Assembly (NCBI GenBank): GCA_002633025.1
Contig: NMRB01000286.1
Location: forward strand, 51,123-115,122
Reading direction: 5' to 3'
DNA: 64,000 nucleotides
Source of the DNA: Notospermus geniculatus
Lineage: Eukaryota > Nemertea > Pilidiophora > Heteronemertea > Lineidae
Positions 13,101-22,698 of the stretch are shown piece after piece. A program made the position numbers and the translations under genes. Each line of letters opens with the position of its first letter. Positions within the stretch are counted from its first letter, which is position 1. The notes beneath the pieces are model-generated. The model did no database searches. It was given only the letters and a program-made list of their open reading frames with translations, and was not told the origin of the DNA.

Positions 13101-16100
13101 CTGAGTATGGATGCTACTTAGTTCCTCGAGGAATTCCAAAAGCGGGCCTCGACAACTGGTACTCCAAGGGCTCACACGAGAAGTTCATATTCCAGACAGG
13201 CACTGATGTTGACAGAATGTACAAAACGCTTGGTGCAGTTGAGATGACTGTAGTTGACCTCTATGTTCAGCTGATACTGAAGGAAATAAGTTTCCTACAG
13301 TTTCTGAATAAGGAGGAGCAGTTGGAACACCTTGATTATATCAGTGAAAACGTCATTCCATATCTAAAGGAGTCAAGCGACGAGTACAAAGCACTGATTG
13401 CATCCCTCCAAAGGCTGCCATTCCTTGAGAATTCAAAGGGTGTCCCATCCTTGGCTAAAGAGTTCTTCAACCCAAACGTCAAACTGTTCAAAGCCATGGA
13501 AACAAAATTCCCTCCAAAGAGATTCTGTTCTTACAAAAAACGACTTGAGCTACTGAAACTCTGCGGGATGAAGTATGATGTGACCGGGGCTGGTCTTGTC
13601 AAGTACGCTGAGAGAATAGAAAGTGAAGCAAAACTGAAGCCCACCAAAACAACAGAGGAAAACGCCAAACTGATCTGTCAGGAACTTAAAAATCAGGAGG
13701 AAAGTATACTATTTCAACTGAAGGGTATCGCCTTTTTGCCAATACAGAGGGTCCCAGATAAGTACTCGCAATTTCATCCTCAGCACCACCTCGAAAATGA
13801 AAGATGCACGTACGTTGCATTCCAAGGAAGCTGCTTGTACGAAAACTTTGAACTCTGTTGGACAGTTTGTCCCATTCTCCCTTCTTGGATGGGGCTCTGG
13901 GTGACCGCTGAAACCCTTCAGACCCTTGGCGTCGAATATCCTGTTTCATTGGGAACTGCGGTGAAACACTGTGTCCAAATCACACGCCGTCAATCTGCGT
14001 ACAACCTGCAGCATCAGAAACCATCCTTCATCACAACTCTAATGAATCGCATTTACATGCACCTTGGCAAGAAGTCAAAGTCTGAGGGAGTTGAAGGGCT
14101 GAAGAAACTTGCGAGTGAACCCTGTGTGTGGATAGAAAAGTGGGGTTGTTTCGTTTTCCCACAGCAAGTAGTAACGTCCTTGAAGAAAACTAAGGAAATA
14201 TTGCCATATCTTCAGGGTCTCCCCAAGGAATTGTACCTCCACATGGAAGTTATGGAGGCCATTGGAGTTGAGTCAGAAATCAGTTACAAACACTACGTGA
14301 TGGTCCTCAAGATGATAAAAGATGAAGTTGGAGATCTGGATCTTGAGTCCCATCATATCAATAAGATGACAGCTGCTTCAACAGCCATCAATCGGTGCCT
14401 GAGTTTGGTGTGCAAGGAAGAAAAGATCGATTGCAAGTTGCCATTGTTCCTCTTAAGCCGGGAGAGAAAATTGGTCAAGTCTTCTGATTTATACTATGTG
14501 GACACGGCCAGTATGGAATGGAGGATAAAGGGAGTCAATTTGCCTGTTTCACTTCTGCATCCAATGAATGAAGGTTTGATAAGGCTTCAGCACCTGGACA
14601 TCAGAAAGATACCGGAGTCCATTCGACCTAAAATGCTTTCCGACCTAGTGGAGGAACATGTCAATGAGGATTCATTGGTTTCCTGCCCCAAGAAAGATGG
14701 TGATGATGCAGACAATTGGTTTAAACATCTCATTCAAAATGGTGCGTTCTGCTCAGGACTGCAGAGGCTGCTTCATCACGATGCGATGGAAAAAGGTGAT
14801 GTTGCTGACTTTGATGAGAACTGGTTACTGTTGCTGAATCATCTGATGGGGATAGAGTTTGTTCATGTTGAGAAAATAGTCACCGTCTTGAAGTTCAAGA
14901 ATGAAGATGTTATTCCTGGTACAGAGAAACATGAAAAACTCCATGTGAAGATGACTGGTACAACCAGGTGTTGTGTGTATATTGCGAGGGACACCGGCAG
15001 TAAGGAGGCAGGCAGATGTTCAGATGGACTAAATGAGAAAATGAAATATGCCCAACTCCTCAAGCACATAGTGGAAATCTACTATCCATCCCTTTCAAAC
15101 GAAAGAGCAAGCTGCATTGAAACTATACTGTGGATACCCATGGATGACATCTCCGGCTATCTTGATAAACACAACATCAGGATGTACGGAGAGCCATTTC
15201 TCAGAACGGCACCGGAACTCGGGAGCTTCATACCCCAAAGCAAACACTGCTTTCTGACTCCAGATTTCCTGCAGTTCTTTCCTGATGAATTCATTGGATT
15301 TGAGCTCGATGACCCCCTCAACCACGGAGAGGAAGGACAAGCAACTTACATCTACGCGAAGGTTGTGAAGGAATGCCCATATGATAAGACCAAAACAATA
15401 ACTCATCGACTGTACGTCATCGACGTTGGCGGACGCGAAGTCACGGTCTTCTCCTCGTCGATGTACAAGCTTTCAAGACCAGCACTTAAACCCTCCCAAG
15501 AGAAACCAGAAGAACACGACGTTGGGGAAATACGGGAGCAAATTGATGCTGATCTGAATTACGCCTTTTATAAAATGACCGAGGAAGATAGAAACCGCGT
15601 CCTGAAACGGATGGTATTGAAATGGCAGCCTGAGAACAACCCGGGACAGGAGGACGTCGCGAAGGATGTCCTAAGATATATGAACGATAGAGTCAAGAGG
15701 ATAGAGGATGACGCTAACAGGTCCAGTAGATCAGGGGGTGGCGGGGCCACCGCAACTAAGTGGTACGGTGTGGAGCATATTTGCTCCTATGCTTCCCGGC
15801 GTGCGCAAGAGCAGAGAGAAGGAATCCAGAAACAAATACAATGGCTGCAGTCCAATGATCGAGCCAGGAAACGTCTTAGTAACCCAGCTGACTACTCCTA
15901 CCTGTGCGATAATCGTCGGAATCCGCAGCCAGGCGAGGCCAGGCGATGGTTTCGACAAGCAAGGAGAGATTTTGAAGCCTCCACCAATGATGACACCAAC
16001 CACGACTACGAATGGGCACTCTACAAATGTCATCAGGTAAGTCGACATAATGCTTTAAAAAGTGAGACCATCTTTGAAATTATTCATGGGACAACATTCT

Positions 16101-17275
16101 GTCAAAAAGTCAGATTTTATTGAAAGTTAGAATAGCCTTAGTTCCACCTATGCCAAATTGGTGGGTTTTTGAGACTCGGGTCTTCCCTGGGCTTGAAAAA
16201 AATCCGCCACGCACTTACACCTATATTCAGTACATTTCATTAGTTACTGAACACGGCGAGAGAGGTCGCGCTTGCGGCTCAAATTTTGCGGAGTTTTTGG
16301 TTTATAGCGCATGCGCAATACACAACACACTTACCCCGCCATCTATCGCCGGGTTTGACACTACATGTACTGATTGCCGAGTTTTTTGCGCTTACACCAA
16401 ACCAGGTGACACGTGTCTGAATTAGCCCCGGCGAGCTCGGTGGGTCTAATAAACACGGGGTTTTCAAACACAGGTCTATTAGGCACGTCAAAAAATAGGT
16501 GTACGCGCAAGAAACCAGGAGCCGGTTGCACAAAAGTATACTAGGCGTAGTATCATTCTATCTCCTAGTTGGCTTCTAACTTCGCATACAAATGCATACT
16601 ACATGTAAGTTAGAAGCCAACTAGGAGATAGAATGATACTACGCCTAGTATGCTTTTGTGCAACCGGGCCCTGGGGCCATATTCATAAAACTACTTAAGT
16701 CTAAGTGTGACACTTATCCTTTGTTCAACACAAAAGATAAGTATCACACTTAGACTTAAGTAGTTTTATGAATACGACCCCTGGGGTTTTGGTGGGTTTG
16801 GGATAGGTGGAAGTACAGCTTATATCTTTTTTATATTGATTGCCAGCCTTATTCCTCTGCTGCCTTTGCATACTTTCTAACTTGCTTGGCCCCACTGCTT
16901 CTTTTGTTAATTAAGACCGCTAAACCTTATCCTTATTACTTATCAAGACCGTGAGACTTTCCAAAAATTGGATTTGTTACTTTCCAGGCTGCAGAGAAAG
17001 CATTGAAAGCAGCTTACTACATGAAGGACTCACGACAGCAGTTCATTCATAATCATCATGACCTCGTTCAACATGCCATGGTCCTCAATGATGGAGACCT
17101 TAATCATCTCGCTGGTGATATCGCACGTGAACTCGAAGATGGGACGAAGCTGAGGTACCCGGATCGCCTCTCGTTTCCATTAATACCCCACGACATCTAC
17201 AGTCAAGAACAGTTCACCAGGATCCATGAGATCACAGAGAGATTGCTTCGGAGGGTTGAGAGTTGTTACTTGTAG
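1190..17275 (+). CDS. Sacsin-like protein (three sacsin ATPase repeats, J-like and HEPN domains), 5' end missing
   Basis: Sacsin-family proteins are giant ATPase/co-chaperone scaffolds; human sacsin has 4579 residues. Exons seen: about 1190-1323, 2789-2936, 3283-4528, 4692-4957, 5160-16036 and 16988-17275, all with GT/AG borders and matching phases, giving roughly 4,310 residues. The first border is uncertain: the frame is open from 1189, and an AG lies at 1188-1189. Three GHKL-type ATPase units are visible, near 1200-2936 (LKEILQNAEDSNA, GRFGLGFKSVFHLT), 7430-7750 (KEMIQNADDAGA, GKFGLGFNVVYNVTD) and 10540-10870 (LKELLQNADDAGA, GQYGIGFNSVYHLTD). Then follow a J-like segment (about 15520-15720) and a HEPN domain (15900-17275). 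A very large exon is also known in vertebrate SACS. The N-terminal part (a ubiquitin-like domain in SACS) lies outside the window. Orthology to SACS versus a sacsin-like paralogue is not settled. Confidence 0.93.
5160..16036 (+). CDS. Giant exon of the sacsin-like gene (part of the 1190-17275 gene)
   Basis: A single open frame of 10,877 nt between an acceptor (TTTTCAG before 5160) and a donor (CAG then GTAAGT at 16037). It completes the codon left open by the exon ending at 4957. It holds the end of the first sacsin repeat, all of the second and third, the long linker region, the J-like segment and the first half of HEPN. There is no internal stop or frameshift, so the gene is under coding constraint and not a pseudogene. 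Confidence 0.95.
16522..16667. repeat. Hairpin MITE in sacsin-like intron
   Basis: Arms of about 60 bp begin CCGGTTGCACAAAAGTATAC and pair with the end of the element; one arm reads TATACTAGG where the other reads CATACTAGG. The loop is about 25 bp. No coding capacity. Confidence 0.8.
16673..16782. repeat. Hairpin MITE, family GGGCC-ATATTCATAAAAC
   Basis: Arms of about 40 bp: ATATTCATAAAACTACTTAA at the left pairs with TTAAGTAGTTTTATGAATAC at the right, around a TTGTTCAACACAAAAG centre. The same family recurs at 50676-50900, where another element has jumped into it. Confidence 0.8.
16988..17275 (+). CDS. Last exon of the sacsin-like gene: C-terminal half of HEPN
   Basis: The acceptor TTACTTTCCAG is followed in phase by AAEKALKAAYYMKDS, the typical second helix of sacsin-type HEPN, and the frame runs to a TAG stop at 17273-17275. 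Other family matches are LVQHAMVLNDGDLNHLA and YPDRLSFPLIPHDIY. In sacsin this domain dimerises and binds nucleotides. The intron before it (16037-16987) carries two hairpin elements. Confidence 0.93.
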   Translation, partial: AAEKALKAAYYMKDSRQQFIHNHHDLVQHAMVLNDGDLNHLAGDIARELEDGTKLRYPDRLSFPLIPHDIYSQEQFTRIHEITERLLRRVESCYL

Positions 17276-17316
17276 TGAGTCTCCAAGGTACCACATCGGC
17301 TGTCATCTGCTTGGTG

Positions 17317-18187
17317 CACTGCCTCTCGTATGTATTTACGCACCCCAATAACACCGTTCTGGAAAAGAGGGTGAAACTCCCATTTTATTGGTCGTACAAG
17401 CTTCAAACTTTCAGCACTTTTACTCTACTGGGTGTAGCAATCAGTCCTACGGTCAAAATCAACTTTGCTACAAAAATCTCATGAAAAAAATCAAAATCTC
17501 AAATTTTGATAGAGTTGTATATTTTCTTGATTTTTCAAATTTCATGATATTTAGGAAAGATTTTTTCTCACCATTTCTTCGAAAAAACAATAATAATTCA
17601 TATGAAACCACTTCTCAAGGCATATCAAATGAATAGTCATAGATATTGAGGAAATAGGCTTTGGCGATATTTTGGGATTTTGATATATCATGAATTTTTC
17701 ACAATATTGGTACCTATCATAATTTTCTGACCCTGAAAGCAATCCTTTTGATGAGGGCACTCATCCAGGACATAGCATGTTTTTGGCCAAATACAATGAT
17801 TGCCAAAATTTTGAAATCTCAAAATCCCAAAATATCGCCAAAGCCTATTTCCTCAATATCTATGACTATTCATTTGATATGCATTGAGAAGTGGTTTCAT
17901 ATGAATTATTATTGTTTTTTCGAAGAAATGGTGAGAAGAAAAATCTTGCCTAAATATCATGAAATTTGAAAAATCAAGAAAATATACAACTCTATCAAAA
18001 TTTGAGATTTTGATTTTTTTCATGAGATTTTTGTAGCAAACTTGATTTTGACCGTAGGACTGATTGCCACACCCAGTAGAGTAAAAGTGCTGAAAGTTTG
18101 AAGCTTGTACGACCAATAAAATGGGAGTTTCACCCTCTTTTCCAGAACGGTGTTATTGGGGTGCGTAAATACATACGAGAGGCAGTG
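17317..18187. repeat. Large inverted repeat (foldback element) just 3' of the sacsin-like stop codon
   Basis: Left arm about 17317-17695 and right arm about 17812-18187 are near-perfect reverse complements (outer ends CACTGCCTCTCGTATG and CATACGAGAGGCAGTG), with a unique centre of about 115 bp. It starts 41 bp after the stop at 17275, so it may lie in the 3' UTR. Its short ORFs mirror each other on the two strands and are not genes. It has no transposase and is probably a non-autonomous foldback transposon. Confidence 0.9.
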
Positions 18188-18261
18188 TACATGTAGCTGC
18201 AGTAACATGTTGTCTACAAGAATTGTAGGTTTCCCAGCCTTTAGGTATGGAGGTGCAATTC

Positions 18262-18412
18262 ATGACCTGGGGCCTGTTTCATAAACTGACTTTAACCTAA
18301 TGGTACGATTAACTTCAGTGCATTTTCCATTTAAAGGTACCATTAGTAAATCAGGGGCCTGTTTCAAAAACTTACTTTAGTCTGCGTTTTTGAAACAGGC
18401 CCCTGATTTACT
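18262..18412. repeat. MITE with GGGGCCTGTTTCA ends and a tight 27-bp hairpin
   Basis: GGGGCCTGTTTCATAAACTG occurs at 18269 and again as GGGGCCTGTTTCAAAAAC at 18354. The second copy sits in a perfect 27-bp inverted repeat, 18345-18371 with 18386-18412. This suggests one element nested in, or recombined with, another of the same family. Confidence 0.65.
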
Positions 18413-18458
18413 TCTGCCTTCAGTAAGGATCACACAGCAAAATATAGATCTCTGGTGT

Positions 18459-18626
18459 GTCCAGTGGACCATCTCTATAGTGGACACCTTTGGGAGGAGC
18501 AGTTGTTCATAATTGGGAGGTGTCCTGGTTGCAGAGGTCAAACTGATGAAAATAATTTAGGACAAAATTTTGTTTAATTAGAGAGGTGTCCTCCTATAGG
18601 TGTCTGCTAATAAGGGAGGTTCCATG
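18459..18626. mobile_element. Decayed pogo/Tigger-like MITE
   Basis: Starts CAGTGGACCATCTC and ends GGGAGGTTCCATG, with GGACACCT / AGGTGTCC blocks facing each other, as in the better preserved copies at 28410-28591 and 62442-63006. The ends are mutated. Confidence 0.45.
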
Positions 18627-19246
18627 AAATTGGTAAAAGTTGCCCACCATCGGGGCAACATTTTGCTTCAACTTCATGTTGAACGCCTTTCGTCTTGACA
18701 CCAAGCAGGTACGTATGGGGCAGGGCGGATCAATCGAAATACTGTGACGGTATGAGACGAATAATGCTCAGCTTTTTTGGCACAGCATATTTGAAATGGC
18801 AGCCAAAAAAAACTTTGCAGTGTGCACATTCAGAAATGGCTGAGCGATCACCCGCACACAGCAGCGCAGTGATATTCAGGTCTCGGGCAAAATTCGGCTG
18901 AGACCCAAATGATGCTGTGCCAACAGCTGAGCATTATTCTGTGTGCAGTTAGCTCAAAGACATGCAGTTGTCTCCATGACTGTTTGTGTGGTTATTTCAT
19001 GACAGTTTAGTAGTGGTAACATGTTTGTATTGTGACAAATATTGTGGATGTGACTCAGATACCACTGTAGGCCTATTTACTCAAGATAATAAGACTATAT
19101 TACATGTATTTACAATTTGATGCAATATTTTGGTGTGCCGTTTGAGCTGATGTAGGCTTCTTGCTGTAGCAGCTCAGTAACTATTGAAGTGATGTTCAAG
19201 GACCAAACTGAACATGTTTACGACACAAGAAGAGATTTTACTTATT
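18627..19246. other. Intergenic stretch, nothing recognised
   Basis: No splice-flanked coding block, RNA gene or inverted repeat was recognised. The only ORFs are short and without family features. Confidence 0.5.
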
Positions 19247-19870
19247 AGCTCACCTGTGGGCTTTTGTCGTCATGAGGTGTCCGTCGTCGTCGTCAGTTAG
19301 CAGGGCACGTTTCGTAACCGCTGGGGCTACTGATCTGAAACTTGGTACATACATACCCCTAAGTCATATGACCTATGGCACCAAGTTTCGGTCCGATTAG
19401 ATTCTTGGCTTGGCCACCAGATGGCCAAAACCAAAAACACAAAAAGCGCAATAACTCCTGAACTAATATCTGGATCATCTCCAAATTTTTATCATAGGTG
19501 TATCTAATTAGGATACATAACATATACATGTGTAACGGGTTTTTGATTTGACCTACTTTTCAAGGTCACAGAGGTCAAAGTCGTACAAAAGCAACGAACC
19601 TGCCACACTGTTTGCCATTATTGCATAAACGTGTATTAGAGGGGTAACTTCAAAAATACCAAGTTTCGGCGCCATCGGACATCCAATATGGCCGCCAGTT
19701 GGCGTAACCTGAAAATCATCTGAGTGCTGTAACTCAGCCCCGGCTTGACCAGGAGTGCTCAAACATGATTGTACCTCCCTCTATAGATGACCTTTAGGTG
19801 CACGTCAAATTTCGGCCTGATTTGACTTCAATATGGCCGCCAGGTGGCATAACCCGAAAATCATCAAAGT
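19247..19870 (+). repeat. Dispersed repeat related to 276-1040, plus a diverged unit
   Basis: After TAGCTCACCTGTGGGCTTTT and a GTCGTC run, the block AGCAGGGCACGTTTCGTAAC begins a unit matching 276-570 up to CAAGGTCACAGAGGTCAAAG. From about 19600 two further related blocks follow, each with AATATGGCCGCCAG and a run of CCTGAAAATCATC or CCCGAAAATCATC. Non-coding. Confidence 0.65.
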
Positions 19871-19985
19871 CTAGAGTTCTTTGCATCCCGAGTTGGAGTA
19901 AAGCAGGGGAAAATCTTTCCCCTATACTCTTTGCCCTGTATGTAATTGATTTGGAGACTAAGTTGATGTCTGGGGGCTGCCAGTC
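19868..19985 (+). pseudogene. Non-LTR retrotransposon reverse-transcriptase relic
   Basis: Translates to SRVGVKQG in one frame and, after a one-base shift, GENLSPILFALYVIDLE in the next. Together these make up the conserved GVxQG...LSPxLFxLYxxDL block of non-LTR reverse transcriptases. Nothing else of the enzyme is visible, and a TTAA-flanked element starts about 35 bp downstream. It is dead by frameshift and truncation. Confidence 0.6.
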
Positions 19986-20370
19986 TCTCTCATGTAACTT
20001 AGCAGTGGATATATTGCTTAAAGGTGCTCTAGTTCGAATTATAAACATTGCTGTGTGCCACCTATTGTCAACCTCTGGTACTAACAAATCAGATAAAATC
20101 GAATTAAATCTCGCCTTTCACAACTTTTTGTTTGTTTTTGAGCGTAAAATCATGAATATATTTCAGTTACAAGAATATTTATCAAGATAGATACATGTAT
20201 AAAAATAGACAACATTAATGTTTTGGTATACACGGTGCTGCCACCTGTCCGAGGAAAAATAACTATTATAATCAAGTCTATTATAATTGAGTCTTTTCTG
20301 AAATCCAGAGTGATAGGAACGTGTGAAGGATGGTTTTTGGTTGGTGGGTGTGTGCAAAGTAGCTTTGAAG

Positions 20371-20424
20371 TACCACTGCCCACACCCACCAGCTGTCATC
20401 AGCTGACGGGTGTGGGCAGTGGTA
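20371..20424. repeat. Short perfect hairpin
   Basis: TACCACTGCCCACACCC pairs with GGGTGTGGGCAGTGGTA around CAGCTGTCATCAGCTG, which itself pairs. Lies inside the TTAA element. Confidence 0.75.
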
Positions 20425-20878
20425 TAACTATTTAGGGATTTAAAGTGGTGGCAGAAATTATTGTGGCTGTTGTGGTGGTTAGACGGAATGGTGCATGTGA
20501 TGATTACATTACTGATGGACAGTTGAGCGTGGAGTCCGTACTTTGGACATGATTTTAGGTATAGCCTACATTTCGGGCTAGCTGTTAGGGTGCAGGTTTA
20601 GGTTTGTGACGTTGGTGGCAAGCTCACTTGAAGAAGAAAAGTTGCAGAGCCGGCTGTACACTCATGGGGGCCGATAATACCTTTGCCCTATTAAAAATTT
20701 TAAATAATGACTGCTCCCTATAGCAAGAGGTCACATGATTAAATGAAATGGCCAGCGCCATTGTGCTCACCTCTTTGACAGAGTATGAAGTGTGAGTAGC
20801 CTGGTGATACACTGAATGGTGAAGGATTAGTGCCGAAACATCGTAACATTTACTACCAATGAGATATGGCCAAAGTAA

Positions 20879-21228
20879 ATTTTTCAAGATGGCCGCCTGG
20901 CAGCCATGTTGAAGTCCAATCGAACCGAAATTTGGCATATAAGTAGACGGTACCAAGACACATATTTAGGCACGGTTAAAGCATCCTAGCTCCCACTATT
21001 TATGAGGTGTGGGTCAAAGTCCATTTTTCAAGATGGCTCCCTGGCGGCCATATTTGACGTCGAATCTGACCGAAATTTACCATATATTTATACGGTACCT
21101 AGATACATATATTGGCAATGGCAACGTTAAAACATCCTACCTACTCCTATTTATAAAATGTGGGTCAAAGTCCATTTTTCAAGATGGCTTCCTGGCGGCC
21201 ATATTTGAAGTCCGATCGGGTTGAAATT
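20879..21228 (+). repeat. Tandem repeat of about 148 bp, three units, cut by an N
   Basis: Units start at TTTTTCAAGATGGC near 20879, 21024 and 21175. Shared blocks are GGCGGCCATATTTGA, GACCGAAATTT and TGTGGGTCAAAGTCCA. The last unit stops at the N at 21229, so the true copy number is unknown. Confidence 0.7.
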
Positions 21229-21495
21229 NGAACACGACGACAGCATACGTCACACAGCCTAATCGGCGAAGTTCGGAAACGTTCGGTGGTAAATAACCTT
21301 TGACCCGATGACGTTGCAAGAAAATTCTCCCAACCTAAAACAGCCTCAAACTTATAATCGGTGACACTTTTCAACGGGCTACCCGACTTGGACACTCCAA
21401 AATAAACTTGTCCCGCCCTCCATAAACCAAATTTGCCTTCACATCGCGTAACGCCAGCACACTGACTACATTTAGCACATTTCGCCTGAGCCCGT

Positions 21496-21594
21496 CTCTG
21501 AGGTGGAATGAGAGTCAGTGACCCGTGGTATTGATTTGTAGCGCTTCGCGCATTTGCCGCTACGCGGCGTTCAGGGTCCTTGCGTCTAGTGTGG
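21496..21594 (+). repeat. Direct repeat, copy 1 of 2 (second at 22325-22420)
   Basis: About 95 bp from CTGAGGTGGAATGAGAGTCA to GGTCCTTGCGTCTAG is identical at both places. The internal GTAGCGCTTCGCGCATT / TGCCGCTACGCGGCG region is GC-rich and can pair. It is followed here by CTGAAGAAGACCCC, resembling the 3' region of some retroelements (weak). Confidence 0.7.
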
Positions 21595-21750
21595 AAAAGT
21601 GCCAGCCTGAAGAAGACCCCGGTTGGGGTCGAAAATTTGCTAAGTTCTGGAAGTTGACTTCTTGATATTTACCTATTATAATCAACCATGTACATGTAAA
21701 TAAACAAACCGTAATGTTTACGATTCGAACTAGGCCTAGAGCACCTTTAA

Positions 21751-22324
21751 AGTTTTCGATGTTTGCGTTTTACCATAAAGGAATCAAACCATAAAGGTTC
21801 AACTCGGATTTCAGAGATCACATTTTAAAACTCGAAATATTGTACGAAATCATTTACGTATCCCATCAAAATTAGTCTTAAAACAAGCCAAATGGCAACA
21901 ACGGTTCGCTGGCATGAGGCCGAGGGCGAGGGCCACAGGCCTACCGTAAATAGGCCTATCAGTCAGCGCCACCATCGATGGCCAGAGAAACCAGCATTAC
22001 GAGCATCCTATTTAAGATGTCCAACTTTCCCCTGTGTGGTGAGACCTGAATACAGGCGCTATGCTAGTGTATTGTTCACGAAGTGACGTTATTTTCGTAC
22101 CACATTATTTCTTGTCACACGGGTTTATTCACTTAAAGCCGCACACTATACACCGCTACTCACTCCCCAGTTCGGCCGAATAGATAGTGCAACCTCATCT
22201 ACAGGCGTGCGTAGTGTATAGAACCATAGAGCCACATATTATAGCATTATCCTGCATCGAGGTTTTGGGAATCCCCTTGGGGAATCCCCAATGCTGTGTG
22301 TAGTCTTGCGCAGCCAGCCACACN
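21751..22324. other. Intergenic stretch, nothing recognised
   Basis: Contains a 64-codon ORF (21892-22086) without family features. No exon with homology to the missing DHX34 3' end was found here. Confidence 0.4.
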
Positions 22325-22420
22325 CTGAGGTGGAATGAGAGTCAGTGACCCGTGGTATTGATTTGTAGCGCTTCGCGCATTTGCCGCTACGCGGCGTTCA
22401 GGGTCCTTGCGTCTAGAGTT
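22325..22420 (+). repeat. Direct repeat, copy 2 of 2
   Basis: Starts on the base after the isolated N at 22324 and matches 21496-21594 exactly as far as GTCTAG. Its placement directly at an N suggests a contig end in a repeat. Confidence 0.7.
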
Positions 22421-22539
22421 GGAAAGGGTGCCGTTAGAAGATTCTGAAGACCATAATGTACTTGTAGCTACTGGCTGGCAATCAGTTCATGCCATCAGCA
22501 ACAGTATATTTTAAAAGTCACAGTAAACTCAACTAGATT

Positions 22540-22680
22540 TTCACAGTGTAAGTTGCTACCACCTATCATAACCGTTACAGGTAAATCTACTGGTGTACAA
22601 CCGGGGATTGAACCCACGACCTCATTGGTGTCAGGCGCATATGTTTCCACATCGCCACCCAACACCCAGTTCAGAACTCC
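22540..22680 (-). mobile_element. tRNA-derived SINE
   Basis: On the minus strand GGTGGCGATGTGG looks like an A box and GTGGGTTCAATCCCCGG a B box of RNA polymerase III, about 35 bp apart, as in a tRNA head. The body downstream is short. It lies in the 3' part of DHX34, beside the last recognised exon. Confidence 0.6.
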
Positions 22681-22698
22681 AGTCATACATGTACTGAC

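Larger units (their letters stand above)
20018..21750. mobile_element. TTAA-flanked DNA element with short TIRs, non-autonomous
   Basis: TTAA at 20018-20021 is followed by AGGTGCTCTAGTTCGAAT. At the other end ATTCGAAC, TAGGCCTAGAGCACCT runs into TTAA at 21747-21750. The TIRs differ by a TAGGCC insertion. Duplicated TTAA is the target site of piggyBac-type transposases (established knowledge). The interior of about 1.7 kb has no transposase; it holds a 54-bp hairpin, a tandem repeat of about 148 bp and one N at 21229. Confidence 0.6.

Noticed and set aside
17263-18208. ORFs on both strands behind the sacsin-like gene
   Set aside because: Mirror pairs caused by the large inverted repeat, with no protein features.
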